Below, in pieces: positions 22,965 to 35,589 of a stretch of 64,000 nucleotides of DNA. Below the pieces are notes generated by a model. That model made no database searches. It was not told the origin of the DNA and was given only the letters and a program-made list of their open reading frames with translations. The position numbers and the translations under genes were made by a program. The DNA is from Paramecium tetraurelia (Eukaryota; Ciliophora; Oligohymenophorea; Peniculida; Parameciidae), in the NCBI RefSeq assembly GCF_000165425.1, contig NW_001799510.1, positions 219,459-283,458 on the forward strand, written 5' to 3'. How positions within the stretch are numbered: the first letter of the stretch is position 1; every line of letters begins with the position of its first letter.

Positions 22965-24598
22965 CCACTGTCAACAACATGGATACAAATTCTTCATATT
23001 AGATGTTTCCATCATTATTTTTATCACATTAGGATATTATTTAACTCCATTCAGCGTTATCAATATCAATTCCACACATAATATCTTATATTTCTGCTTT
23101 TGTTATAACTCCATTTCCATCCTATCATTTTATAAGATTCAGAAAATACTTTGTCAAACATCTTAAAAGCTTAATCAATTTTAGTTTTAGAAAGAATAAT
23201 ATTTTGTTTAGCAGATGCCACTAGAAATTCTGTATAACTTATTTTACCAGATTTGTTTTGGTCTATTTAATCAAATATTTCATTAACCAAATGCTTAGCC
23301 TTCAACTCATCATTAAATACTTATGTATATGCTATTAGGCTTAGAACAGAATTACCTTAAATTAATTCTTCTTTTGATAACTGCCCATCCTTATTTTTAT
23401 CCATACTTTAGAATGTTGAAGTGAGTTACTCTTTTTCGTCATTCGACATAACGGAGCCTGCAATTAATTACATAATGGCTGCTCTCATATAACTTTCATT
23501 CTAATATGTAAAACATCTATAGTACTCTAAATTTGCCCAATTCATTCATAACATCCTTACTAATCTTCTCTTCTCTTGCCTTCTCTTTTATCCAAGGATC
23601 ATCCAAAATCTTTTGGGCTGAGGGTCTTTTGCTTGGGTCGAATTGCAACATTGATTTCATCAATTCCTGAGCCTCATACGATAATGAAGTAAATTCCTTT
23701 GATGTAAAATTATATTTCCCAGATTTGATGTTGTTGAAAAGCTGCTGCAAGCTTGAAACTTTGACATCAAATGGAAATTTTCCAGTTAAAATTTAGTATA
23801 AAATAACTCCACATGACCAGATGTCACATTTTTCGGTATAATTTTTATCAATGACTTCTGGTGCAATATATAACGGCTATTATGTATTAACAACATAATT
23901 ACCGTTCCGATTACCTATGTCTATGTTTCACCAGTTACATACCTCTTAGCTGTTCCAAAATCTATAACTTTAATCTTAGATTGTGGATCTGAGGAAACAA
24001 GCATAATATTAGAAGGCTTCATATCACTAAATTGATTATATGCTAATTACCGATGAATGATGTTTTATGCGTGACAATAGGCTAGTGCTGATAGAACTTA
24101 CTTCATATATTCTGCTGCCATTCTTTCGTTAAAAGTTTGTAATTTAGTCAATTTATCAAGTAGTTCTCCTCCATTAAGATATTCTGTGACAAGGTAATAA
24201 TTTTGTTTGTCTTAGTATAACTCATATAATTTAACAATGGAAGGATAATCCATATTTTTAAGCAAATTCACCTCACTAAACATAGCCTCTTCTTAATCTT
24301 TGAGTATTTTCTTTTTTAAAATCTATTTCATGGCTCTTTATTGACCAGATTTCTTATGTTAGACTAATCTTACTTGACCATATGAACCTAAATCTAAAGA
24401 TTTCGATACCTTCTCCTAAGATTTTATTAATGATATAATTATCTGATATATCACCTTGCTTTAAGTTAATAAAGATATCTGGACCTACCTAAAATTTATT
24501 AATGGCAAGAGCTACCATAATTATGAGCATTTTTTACATTTTTGTTCTTTACTCATTTCTTTTTGTTTATTTTCAGATTTGGCTCCACAGCATCCCAT
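22954..24598 (-). CDS. calcium-dependent protein kinase (CDPK)
   Basis: 497 residues with six introns (22-28 nt each), all needed to keep the frame. The N-terminus MGCCGAKSE is a myristoylation/palmitoylation signal. The kinase domain has ILGEGSYGQVRL, the AMKQILKK lysine, HRDMKPSNIML, VIDFGTAKRY and PLYIAPEV, so it should be active. A junction region is followed by four EF-hand loops: DKNKDGQLSKEE, DQNKSGKISYTE, DKDGNGVITKAE and DKNNDGNIQYEE. This is the canonical CDPK layout: calcium binding to the EF-hands releases the kinase domain. In ciliates such kinases are thought to act in calcium control of swimming and secretion. A membrane location is expected from the N-terminus. Confidence 0.95.
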
Positions 24599-24738
24599 TA
24601 TTTAATTAAATAAATAGTATCAAATCTAAAATATTATGTTTTTTATAAGATGTTAATTTTCATCAATTTCTCATTTTTATCCTCTATAAAAGTATTTACC
24701 TTAAACACACCAAATTCAATTCATCAACTAGTTTTGAA

Positions 24739-25743
24739 ATGCAAACAATATATCTAATCATAAAACTTTTAATTAATTGATCAATATATCTAAATTATAC
24801 TCAAATCAAGTGCAGATTCCAAAAGCTTTTGAGTCTTCTTAATTAACCAAAACTAGTACCTTTATTATATATTCAATATCTTAAATCCACCAATAAATAT
24901 TTAGCATGCTTTGAATTATCACATATTTAATAGATTCTTAGCTATAATCTGCGTCAATTTTGTTTGATTTATTGTAAAAATATATAAAATACTTTATAAC
25001 ACTGTATATAGCATAGCATCTTAAGATTATTCTATTGCTAATCTAGAAAGAGATATTTCCTAGCAGTTTATAATATTTCATTGTAAATTTTTCAGATAAT
25101 ATAAATGCTATAGGTTTACACTCCTAATTTAAATTAGAAATACAAAAAACCATAAAAGGGATTTGGTTCCTCTGAATAAACAGTAAATCATTAATTCTTA
25201 GTAATGGCTTTTTATCATGATAGAATTTTAAAATAAAGAACTCAAAAAAATATATCTATGAATATTAGCGAAAATATTAAGTTAGAAAGTTGTCTTATCA
25301 AATGATATAAAGGATTTAAGGATTAAATGGTTATTGAATAGAGAAGTAAAAGTTAAATATTAATAATATTTAAAACTTGTATTTCTGAAGTTAACTTAAT
25401 TTGGAAATTACAAGAGTCATTTTATGACTTTAAGATAAGGTAATATTTTAATGTAGAAAAAGTACCTTCTTTACAATTATAAGTGTTAACTGAATACTTA
25501 AAATTATATTGTTTTTCTTATTTGTTATTATCATTATTATAAAAACAAATCTAAATTCAAGCTGATATTTGTAAATTATCTTTAATTTTTCATTTTAGAT
25601 AAACATTAAAATTAATTCTTTCTTTAAATTAGAAGTATTTTAAAAACAATAAATTTCATAAAAAAAAATCTACTATCGATATCTATTGTTAGGATTGCAA
25701 AAAATAAAATTTTAGATTACAAAATATAAGTATTAATCGATGA
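24739..25743 (+). CDS. hypothetical protein, 5' end broken or misread
   Basis: A long frame, coding-like throughout, ends at TGA 25741-25743. One in-frame TGA at 25302 is removed by a 24-nt intron (25289-25312). Another, at 24778-24780, 39 nt after the ATG, has no nearby splice donor. The first in-frame ATG after it lies only at about 25109. So the start is wrong, the gene has a missing 5' exon, or it is a pseudogene. The sequence is rich in C, Q, Y and L (KYLACFELSHIQQILS, VNLIWKLQESFYDFKIRQYF). No family recognised. It ends 4 bp from the stop of the next, convergent gene. Confidence 0.45.
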
Positions 25744-25747
25744 AAAA

Positions 25748-26501
25748 TCACTTTTTTGGTTTAGGTAGTGTATTATTATCGTCTAAAGAGTGTCTGGTAT
25801 TTTTTGTTAAATTAATTATTGCAGGCTCTTGACTCGATCTTTCTGAAGGATCATCGAAATTCTCTTCTTCTGTATCATCTGATTATTCATTTTCCACACT
25901 AATTCTTGAAAGGGTTGGTAATTCAAAATTTCTTTTAAAATTTTCACTTAATTCAAAGCCTTTGTCTTCTGATTCTTCTTCATCAGTGCTGTGATCCTAT
26001 TAACCCATTCTTTATGCACTTTTGATACATTGTATATCATTAGGTATATAGGTATAATCTATGTAGAGGATTGTTTATTTTATGGCTTAAATGATGTCAT
26101 ATAACCTTATTTAATATGTAAAGATACCCATATACTGGTTTCCAGACATTTGGATCTAAAACTTTTACATAAAGTTAATGATTTTTTAAATCAATGTTAG
26201 GATGTGGAATATTAGACTCTACATGTATTAAAGGAGGATTATAAGGATAATTGATTCTGAAATCTAGTTAAAACTAAAATACTAAAGTTTAAAATACTTA
26301 GTAATTGTTATAAATAAACGAGCCGATTTTTGGAGTTATTTATAAATACAATTTGTCACAATTCTAATTTATCAAAATTTAACAAGTATTGTCATTTAGA
26401 TCTTAGAGTTTTTCATCAAGAAGATCATTCGTTAACCTTTTGAAGGATTACTATGCAACTGAATTCTTTTCCTGTTGGTTTTTATTAATATAAAATTGCA
26501 T
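25748..26501 (-). CDS. UBC-fold protein without catalytic cysteine (UBC12-like)
   Basis: 235 residues with introns at 26274-26297 (24 nt, no TGA, frame-neutral) and 26106-26127 (22 nt). The core matches ubiquitin-conjugating enzymes: FQLDFRINYPYNPPLIHVES, HPNID, then DPNVWKPVYGLYDIIQAI. HPNIDL and WKPV point to the UBC12 (NEDD8 E2) branch. Where E2 enzymes have the active-site Cys (NxCLNIL), this protein has NHQLYVKVL, so it cannot form a thioester. A C-terminal extension of about 90 residues is acidic and Ser-rich (STDEEESEDKGFELSE, SDDTEEENFDDPSERSS). It is therefore a pseudo-E2 or UEV-like regulator; its function is inferred. Confidence 0.8.
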
Positions 26502-26731
26502 GAAAATTAATTAATATTATTAATAATAATAACACATTTCTAAACAAATATATATATTATTTGAGAAATTAATTTGATTTAGGTTACTATTTGACCTTCA
26601 ACATATAGGTATTTATACTCTATAAAAGGTGTGTTAAATTTTGGCTCTAAATAAATCTTAAAAATGTTTTAAAATATCGAACTTAGATCTTAATACGCTG
26701 ATAATTTAATAAAATTGAGTCAATTAAATAA

Positions 26732-27336
26732 ATGATTGGCTTATTCTCTATTAATTATTTGGATATAATTAATTTTTGCCAAGAATATATTGCTTTATTA
26801 ATGTATTCATCAAATAGCACATTATCTTTACATCAATTGAAGAAAGCATTGTATAACTATAAAATTCAGATAGTCTTTTTTGATACCTTCATATAATTTA
26901 AAAAATTGTGAAAACTTTTCTTTAAATTTGATAAGATACCTAATATTAACTTTTTGGTAGTGAGTTTACTCTTTTGAATTTACTGAATAGCTATATCAAT
27001 TATAGTAATCTCCAATCATCAAAATTCAATTTAAACTCTCTGTAAGTCAACAAGGTTTTGAAAATCTTATAGATTTCAAAGAATCTTTGTGAATTTGGTT
27101 GTTTTATATTATTTATCGATGGTCTTCTAGTTATTGAAATGTTGATCTTTACTCTGATAGTCTTTATTATTGTTCTATTACAATTTAAATAGAAAGCACT
27201 TTTTATACAATTTATTAATGTTATTCTTCATAAAGAAATTTGGATAAGCCAAAGAAGTATTTTGTCAGGTAATACCTTACCAGAAGTTTAAAAAATATCC
27301 ATATTGAAATTTAGAAGTACTCCTAAATTATTGTGA
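26732..27336 (+). CDS. hypothetical protein with one hydrophobic segment
   Basis: 180 residues from MIGLFSINYLDIINFCQ to the TGA at 27334, using introns at 26908-26935 (28 nt) and 26960-26993 (about 34 nt), which together restore a continuous frame. A hydrophobic stretch around ILFIDGLLVIEMLIF could be a transmembrane helix; the C-terminus is basic (KISILKFRSTPKLL). It shares a 230-bp divergent promoter with the UBC-like gene. No family recognised. Confidence 0.4.
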
Positions 27337-27515
27337 ATTGATTTTCAATTTTGTCAGTTTGTTAAATACTTTAGAATTTTGATATTAGATTTTAGTTGAT
27401 TCTGTTTCGCGCCCTCTTATTATCAAATAGAGATGTGATGCATATTGTTCCTATTGATTTGCATCTATTTCATTTAAGAATTTAGAGATTATGCAATTAA
27501 TTAAATATACAATTG

Positions 27516-28304
27516 TCAAAATGAACTTAGACTTCTATCAATTCTAAGACATGCATCATCCATTAATTGCATCAAATTGTTTGTCATGATCTGTCTTTCT
27601 TTCTTTTCATCCTACAACATTAATGATAAGTTCTGATGCACATCATTAATCATATCAAATATTTTGTTTTCCTTTTATCTCCTTAGACTAGATTCTTAAG
27701 AAATATATTATTTAAGTTAAAATAGATTTTGTTCTAATTCACTCTCTATTTATTCAAAGGATTGCAATCTAGTATTAAGAATATTGAGTTACCTTTGTTC
27801 CCTTTCACCTTCTAGAATGTCTTCAATCTAATTAACCGAATCAGCAATCATTTATAATTTGTTTTGAAGACCAAAATCATATTGAGATTCATTTCTTGAC
27901 AACTAGTCCTAAAGATGATTCCAATCAAGTAGATGGGTTAGCCTCTTCTCCATATCTTATGATTACTGATTTTATTGCTGTAGACTCTTTTCTAAAGAAT
28001 TTTTTGTATTTTCATAAGTTTTTTATGACTTGTGATTATATTCCTGGGTCAAATGATCCTAAACATTTTGGTTGAGAGTGTTTGTTGAATCTTATAATTA
28101 TTTGATTTCATTATTGTTAACAGCTAAGGCTTGTTTCTCAATCTATTTCATTTTTTCTTATAGTTACTAGAGTCTGCTAGCTTTTTGATTATCAACTTCT
28201 GATGATATCCTTTTCCATTTTTCAGAAATCATCTTGATAGTATGAGATGAAGCTGTTTATTATTAAGGTTAAGCTACACTCTTTCTTGATTATTGCAACA
28301 GCAT
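27516..28304 (-). CDS. SF-assemblin-like striated fibre protein
   Basis: 262 residues without introns. A short non-helical head rich in S and Q is followed by a long segmented coiled coil beginning SEKWKRISSEVDNQKASRL and ending MQLMDDACLRIDRSLSSF. The recurring pattern of ExERxxR and LQSFEQIESELEQ segments, the size, and the (D/E)DACxRIxR ending match SF-assemblins, which build the striated rootlets (kinetodesmal fibres) attached to basal bodies. The assignment rests on pattern recognition only. Confidence 0.68.
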
Positions 28305-28499
28305 TATTGATAAAATTTATTTTTATGTTAAAATAACAGTGTTTTATTTAATTCAATAAAATAGATGTTTAATATCCATTTGATTGTTAGGATAAATAAT
28401 ATATACAATCGAATTGTATTCTTAATAATCTTATATTTATACATTATTTCTATAAGACATCTCAAAGAATCAATTATTAAATTTAATTCTTTTAATATT

Positions 28500-31400
28500 A
28501 TGGATAATTCAGGAGAAAAATTAGATTTAGAGGATTAGCAAATCAAACCAATTTAAGATTCCTAAGATGATGATACCTTAAATACTAATAAGTCAGAGTT
28601 TGTAGATAATCATTAAGAAATCAATCATGACCAATAAAATCTCATTGCATCATTACAAGAAGATTATCAAAGTCAACTAGATTAAGCCAAAAAAGAAAAT
28701 GAATCACTTGTCCAATAGATTTAATCTTTGAAAGACTAGTGTCATTAATAAGGTGAAATGATAGAGGTCAACAATATGGAATATCAAACAATAATTAAAT
28801 CTCATGAAAATGTTAATATGGAATTAACTTAAAAATATGAGAAGGAGTGTCTAGAATTTTAATAAGAAATTTAAAGACTCCAAAATAGAGAATCAGATTT
28901 ATAAATTGAGATCTAAAAATTAAAAGATTAAATCGAATAAATTACTCAAGATCATCTAAAAGCTTAAGATAAAATACAAGTGTAGAATGAATTAATAGAT
29001 CAAACAAAATAAGAAAATCTTATTAATTAAAATGCTTTAGAAGAAAATTCTAATTTGAAAAAAGAGATTGAAACACTTAATTAAAAAGTTTAAGAATAAT
29101 TACTTTAAATTGACAAGTTAAACAATAATCTAATAATTGAAAAACAATAAGAGAAGGAATTATTCTTATTGGAAAAATAACAACTCTAAACTTAACATGA
29201 AACATATCAATCTGAATTGTTAAATGAAATTGAAGCCTTAGCATAATTATTGAAAAAATCTGAATTAGAACACTAATAGATTGATGCGTAATAAGAATAA
29301 AGTAGGAAAGAAATGGAAATTGTAACAGAAAAAAACTTAGAATTAGAAAATTTAAACAATGAGTTGACTAAGTAATTAGAGGCATTGAATATAATGGTGC
29401 AAGAGTTGAATTAATAATTCTAAGATTAAGTAAGACAACACTCTATACTAAAAGAATAGTCAATCTAGGATAATGAAATGAAAAATAAAGAATTGGAAAT
29501 TCTAAATTAATAGATTTAAAATGAATTACAATAAAAAGAATAGCTTGTATCAAATAATCTAAGTGTAACTGAAAAAGTTCAAGAATTAGAAAATTTAATT
29601 GTTCAACTTAGAAATTAGTCCAAGATTTCGGAAGAAAAATCTCAATTAGAGATTGAAGTTATGTAATTAAGTTTAGAGGATGCCTAAGAAAAAGAAAAAT
29701 AGAGTATTGAACAAGAAAATCTTCTAAAAGTTAAATTTGAAGAACTAAGTATAAAATATGAAGCTTTAGAAAAATAATTTAGTGAAACTGAGACATTAAA
29801 ACATTAAGAGATATCATAATTAAAAAAGGAATTAGAAATTTAATAGAATCTATCTGAAGAATTATAAAATAATTTAGCCTCACTAAATGAAAATCATAAA
29901 ACTGAATTGGAATAATTAAAAATTGCGATGGATGAATAAAATAAATTTAATCATGAGTAGGAAAGATTAAATATCATGTAGCAATTACAACTGGAAAGTT
30001 AATAATAATCTGAGGTTTTATAATAGCAATAAGGATTATAGACTATTGAAGTAGAGGAATTAAAACAGTAAATTCAACAATTAGAAATCTAAAATTTAGA
30101 GTAGAAGAAATTATTATTGGAATAATTAGAAAAAAAAGAAAAAGAATATTAATAAGAAGTTGATTTATTGACTCGATAGAGAATGGAATAAGATGAAATT
30201 ATTCAATCTCTTTAAAAGTCTTAGACACTTTTAAAAGAGAAGGACTCATAAATAGATTAATTGAATTTACAATTATGTGCGAATTAAGAAGATCAGTATA
30301 ATATGGAATAAAAATATGAAAACAGATTATTATTACAAAAATAGAAACATGAATCTCAGATAGATGATTTACATAGGCTGATTTAAGAATTGAAATAGTA
30401 ATTGGAAACTGTGGAAAGTGAGGGAAAGATGATGTAAAATAGTTTAAATGATATGGAAGTTTTAGATTTTAAATGTAAAGAATTGAAGACTGAAAATGAT
30501 GATCTTAAATAAAAGATTCAAGAAAAATAAGCTTAGATTGATGAACTAAAATTAAAGGTTGAAGTGAACAATGATTAGGATGAATAAGAACAAGATAAAG
30601 ATAAAGATACTTAAATAGAAGAATTAAATGCCTACATATTAAAATAAGAGGAAGATTACTCAGAATAATTTGAACAATTAGGAACTTAAATTGAAAAGTT
30701 GAAGAATTAAATCAAATAATTAGAATTAGAGAATTAAGAATAATAAAAAGTGATTGTATAATAGTAAACACAAATATAAACAATAACTTAATAGTAACAA
30801 TCCCAATTACAATCTATATTGTAATAATAACAATTGTAATAGCAATAGTAATAGTAATAACAATAATAATAACAATATTAGTAATAATAATAACAATATT
30901 AATAATAATAATAAGTTAAATAAAATACAGATTAAGGTAATATAAACCCTTATTTATCAAATAATTAATAGGCACACGCATAAGAGAAAACCGTAACAAT
31001 ACCTGTAAAAGAGCTATAAAATTGGGATAAGAAATCAAAAGATTAATTAAATTAGATTAAATTATTACAAACAGAAATATCTTAATTAAAATAGCTCCAA
31101 GAGGAATAAGCAAAAGTATTAAATACTAAACAGCAAAAAACTAATCTTTCCATGGAAAGTCTAGTATAGAAATGTTAGGCTTTATAATAAATTATAGATG
31201 ATAGTAGTGTTATAAATTCTAAGATGAGTGCTGAATTGGGATTGTATAAATAATAAAATTCATAGCTTAAAGAAGATTTAAAGTTATGTAATTCAGAATT
31301 ACGAGATTTGAGAATTATATCTCAGAATAAATTTAAATTAGAAAGTGAACTTTAATAAGCATTAAATACCTTATCTGAATATCAAGACTAATAGAACGTA

Positions 31401-32250
31401 ATTATATTTTGTCAATAATTTTATAGTTAATAAAATAACTGGAAAGGGAGAATGAGAGAAAAAAAGAAGAGTTGGATAATAATTTAAAGTAGCTTAAATA
31501 AAATGAAAAGTAAAGAATAAAGGTAAATTACTCTTTTAATTATAGTTATAAGAAAAGTATGATGAAGTGTGTGAAGAATTAGGCAAGACTTAAAGATAAT
31601 TATAGAATACTCAATCAGAATTGGATCAAAAATCGATAAAATTAAAAGATTTGGAGAAGATCTTGTCTACTTAATTTTAAGAGTTTTCCATTTTAGAGTA
31701 AAAGTATAATGACTAAAATTTGGTTAATGATGATTTAAGAAATCAGTTGAAACTCTTACAAAAAAAATACGCTTAGGAAACTGAATAATTAACACAAGAT
31801 TTAATGTTAAAATAAAAATAATTGATGTAATTAGAGGAATAGAATCATAATATGTCTAAAGATTTATAATTGATGAGAGATATGTAGTTTAGATAAAAGC
31901 CAGTGGTTGATGCCCCATTAACAAAAAAAGAAAAAATAGTTGTTGAATCTTTAGCGAATAGAGTTCAAGAATTGGAAATTCAAAACAAAACTATAAGAGA
32001 TTAATACAATGGCAAAATTACTGCATTGACAAATTAATTAGATGAAAAGATAGCGTACATATAATCATTAGCATACAATCTCACCAAGGCATATCCTAAC
32101 TTGTCAGAAGCAGATTTGTAATAATTTTCAATATTAGATTTAGAATTGATAAAGAAGACATTAAATTAATATAATCCTTAAGAAAGAAATAAAACGTGCA
32201 AGACATTTTAGAGGTATTAAGATATTCATATTTTAGAAAACCATGATTGA
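28500..32250 (+). CDS. long coiled-coil protein with glutamine-rich insert
   Basis: 1232 residues, introns at 31400-31428 (29 nt) and 31520-31542 (23 nt). Nearly the whole protein is heptad-like with a Q/E/K/N/L composition. It is interrupted by a glutamine-rich insert (30759-30914) and ends in a less repetitive C-terminal block (KPVVDAPLTKKEKIVVESL, AYNLTKAYPNLSEADLQQ). That end block is the best candidate for a conserved domain. A cytoskeletal tether or golgin-like role is possible, but no family is recognised. Sequence after the TGA (LQLRDQIKLLGAEL in another frame) still looks coding, so a last exon may have been missed. Confidence 0.82.
30759..30914 (+). repeat. TAA/TAG/CAA repeat encoding Q-rich insert
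   Basis: 52 codons of which 39 are glutamine, mostly TAA and TAG with interspersed CAA, inside the long coiled-coil gene. The mix of three synonymous codons suggests an older or interrupted tract than the pure TAA tract at 13438. Confidence 0.9.
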
Positions 32251-32356
32251 AAATTTGCAATTAAGAGATTAAATAAAATTACTAGGGGCTGAGTTGAATA
32301 AAAGAAGATGAAATTACTTGTTTATTTATTTTTGTTAATAAATTCACTTTATTTTA

Positions 32357-33673
32357 TCATTAATTTTGTTATTATTATTCTGCTTTATGAGCTTTCCAAG
32401 CAGCTAGATTGATATTCTTAGGTTGTTCCCAAGTAAACTCTGGCTCATTTCTGCCAAAATGTCCTCCTGAAGCTGTTTTAGCATAGATTGGTCTTCGTAA
32501 TTTTAATTCTCTAATGATAACTCCTGGTCTGAGATCGAAATGATTTTAAACAATTTCAGACAAGTCATCATCATCTAGTCCTTCAGCTTGTGTGCCATAG
32601 GAATTAACACAAATAGAGAGAGGCTCGCTGATACCAATTCCATAGGCAACTTGAATCATCACTCTCTTGCATAGTTTTGATGCAACAAGTGATTTAGCCA
32701 CCCATCTTGCAGCATAAGCAGCACTTCTATCCACTTTGGTAGGATCTTTACCAGAGAAAGCTCCTCCACCATGTCCTCCCCATCCTCCATAAGTATCTAC
32801 AATGATTTTACGGCCTGTTAATCCAGCATCTCCATAAGGTCCTCCAACAGTGAAGGCCTTAGAAGGATTTAAATGGTATTGAGTTTATTCATCAACATAT
32901 TTTTATGGTAAGACATGTCTAAAACGAATAGAATATATGTAGATACTTTAATACATGCTTATGCAATTCTGCTTCGATTTCACTATGAGTTATTTTCTCA
33001 TCATGCTATTAGGAAATGAGGACATTATGAATTCGAACAGGATAAAATGAAGAGTCTTCTCGTTTGTATTCAACAGTAACTTAGACCTTTGCATCTGGTC
33101 TCATCCAAGGACAGATTTCGCTTTCCCTGCATTCTTGGAGTCTTGATATGAGTCTATTGCAGAGATGATGTGTTAAGGGCATTAATTCTGGGGTTTCATC
33201 AGAAGCATATCCGATCATTAAACCTTAATCGCCTGCTCCAATTTCGTCTTCATGTTTAGAACCCACGACTGCTTAATTGATTTCTTAAGATTGTTAATCC
33301 AATGATACTATGACGGAAGCATTTCTATAATCCAATCCCTTACCTATATATATTAGTATATCATATATTTACTTATATTGTCATATCCAACCTATTTTAT
33401 TGCTTCTCTGACTATGGTTTCATAAGGAACTTGGGCATGAGTGGTGATTTCTCCGAATACCATCACAAGAGAGTTTTTGCATGCTGATTCGCAAGCTACC
33501 TTCGAGTTAGGGTCCTATTCTAAACAGGCATCAAGCACACTGTCGCTGATGAAATCGCATAATTTGTCTGGATGACCAGAACTTACACTTTCTGATGTAA
33601 AAAGGAAATGACCTTTAGGCAAAACAAACTTTTTCTTGTGATGCGACTATTAATTGCTCTCTTCCTGTTGCAT
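32357..33673 (-). CDS. MAT: S-adenosylmethionine synthetase
   Basis: 419 residues, introns at 33344-33372 and 32919-32946. All family signatures are present: the ATP-site GHPDK ([14 protein letters not shown]), the GAGDQGLMIGYA hexapeptide region, and the glycine-rich P-loop-like [16 protein letters not shown]. The length is normal for eukaryotic MAT. The reaction is methionine + ATP to S-adenosylmethionine + phosphate + diphosphate in the cytosol. Its product is the methyl donor for enzymes such as the two methyltransferases in this window. Codon use is richer in G/C than its neighbours, as expected of a highly expressed gene. Confidence 0.96.
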
Positions 33674-34082
33674 TTTGCTTAAACAGAATTAAAAAATTAA
33701 TTTTATTGTGCTTTATTTAATTAAGCCCTTTAAATATGCACAACGTCATTCTTTGCAATGTTTAAAAGTTTGATTAATTTACTTTACGTATAATTATGTT
33801 TATCTATTTTTAGATAACTAAAGAATAATAATTAATGATCAATGAATAATAAATTTTATTTATATATAAATAACTAATTATATTTATGTAATTTTTTCAT
33901 TTTAATTAATGCATTCTATAATCTATAGGAGTGAACACAGATGGAATATCTAATCTAATATATTTGATTTTTGTGTTCTCAAACTAAAAGACAATTACTT
34001 TTATCGATGTTTATGGTATTTTATAAATATCATAACAAAAATTTAATTTATTTATATATTAATAATACATTTAAGATATTCA
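33674..34082. promoter_or_regulatory. divergent promoter region
   Basis: 409 bp between the starts of SAM synthetase (minus) and coronin (plus). AT-rich, no open frame. Both promoters must lie here. Confidence 0.4.
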
Positions 34083-35589
34083 ATGAAGGCATTAAGATTC
34101 AAGCATCTTTATGGAGAAGAAATAAAATCCAAGTTTGAATAAGTATCACCAACCTCCATCACTTGTGACTCCACTATGGTTAAGGTATCAATATTAAGTT
34201 AAAGATTTCTAGGCAAATGCTTTATACACAGCCCTTCTTTGGTAAACCGGTGGTGGCGGACTTGTTTGTGTTGTTAAATCCGATAAACCAACTAAGCTTC
34301 CTTTTGACACCCCTATGATAAAAGGACATTAAGGTTTTATATTATGTGGATTATTTAGGTACAATATTGGATTTGGATTGGTATCCTTTTGATGATGAAT
34401 ACTTGGCTACATCATCTTAAGATCAAAACATTTGTGTTTGGAAAATTAATGATTTGACAAGTGATATCACAGAGCCTTTAACAACATTATCAGGACACGA
34501 TAAAAAAGTATATTAATGAAATGATTATTAGGTCAACTTAATTTCATGGAATCCAACCTCTGCATGGGTCTTAGGATCAGCATCACATGATCAAACCGTT
34601 AAAGTTTGGGATGTGCAAGGAGGTGTGGCCAGAAACACAATCAATGCTAATGCTTTGCCATATTCTATTGATTGGAATCTTAATGGTTCACTAATTGGAT
34701 CATCTTGGAACGATAAAAAATTGAAAATCATAGATCCAAGATAACAGACAATATCCTTGGAAGTCAACGCCCATTAGGGAACTAAGCCATAGAGATTTGC
34801 TTGGTTGGGATCCACTGGATATTTCGTAAGTGTCGGATTCAACAAAACTTAAGGGAGAGAATTCTCATTATGGAATACCAGCAACCCTTCAGAACCTGTG
34901 TCAACAACTTAAATTGATACTGGAAGTGGAGTGCTCTACCCATATTGGGATGAATAACTCAAAGTCCTTTATTTAACCGGTAAGGGAGATTCCAGCATTA
35001 AATATTTTGAATTCCTTGATGGTTAATTACATTTCCTAAATCAATACACCTCAAATAAACCTGGAAAGAGTTATGCATTTTTCCCCAAAAGAGCTGTGGA
35101 TGTGAATGCCTGTGAAGTTAACAGAGTGGCTAAAATTGAAGAGAATGCCCTCTCCTATGTTCAACTCATTGCTCCAAGAAAGGCTAACACATTCTAGGAG
35201 GATCTATTCCCTCCTTGTCCAGGAACTTAACCAGCATAAGTATAGTCAATATATATATAACATTAGACTGCTGCTCAATTCTTCTAAGGTCAAAATTCAA
35301 ATCCAGTATTAGTAAGTCTTAAACCAGATTAATAATAATAATAACAATAACAGTAGTAAAATGTCGTTTTTACATAATAACAACCAAAACCATAACCCTA
35401 ATAGTAATTAACATAACCAGACAATTAAAAGATTGTAATTTAATTTATTATTTTAAGGCGTAATTAGAGTTGATCGTTTAAAATCAATAGGCATAAATTA
35501 GGGAATTATAAGCTGAAGTTGAAAAATTTAAACACGAGAATGATGTCCTAAAAGAACAATTAAATTAAAATGAATAACAGAAATATTGA
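34083..35589 (+). CDS. CORO: coronin
   Basis: 468 residues, introns at 34195-34222, 34334-34358, 34508-34531 and 35435-35457. The N-terminal beta-propeller begins with the basic coronin signature (ALRFKHLYGEEIKSKFEQ) and contains WD blades such as GTILDLDWYPFDDEYLAT and LGSASHDQTVKVWDVQGG. The conserved post-propeller segment includes VDVNACEVNRVAKIE and PRKANTFQEDLFPPCPG. A poly-Q linker precedes a C-terminal coiled coil (LQAEVEKFKHENDVLKEQL) for oligomerisation. Coronins bind F-actin and regulate Arp2/3 and cofilin. The last intron is needed to reach the coiled coil, supporting the model. Confidence 0.95.
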
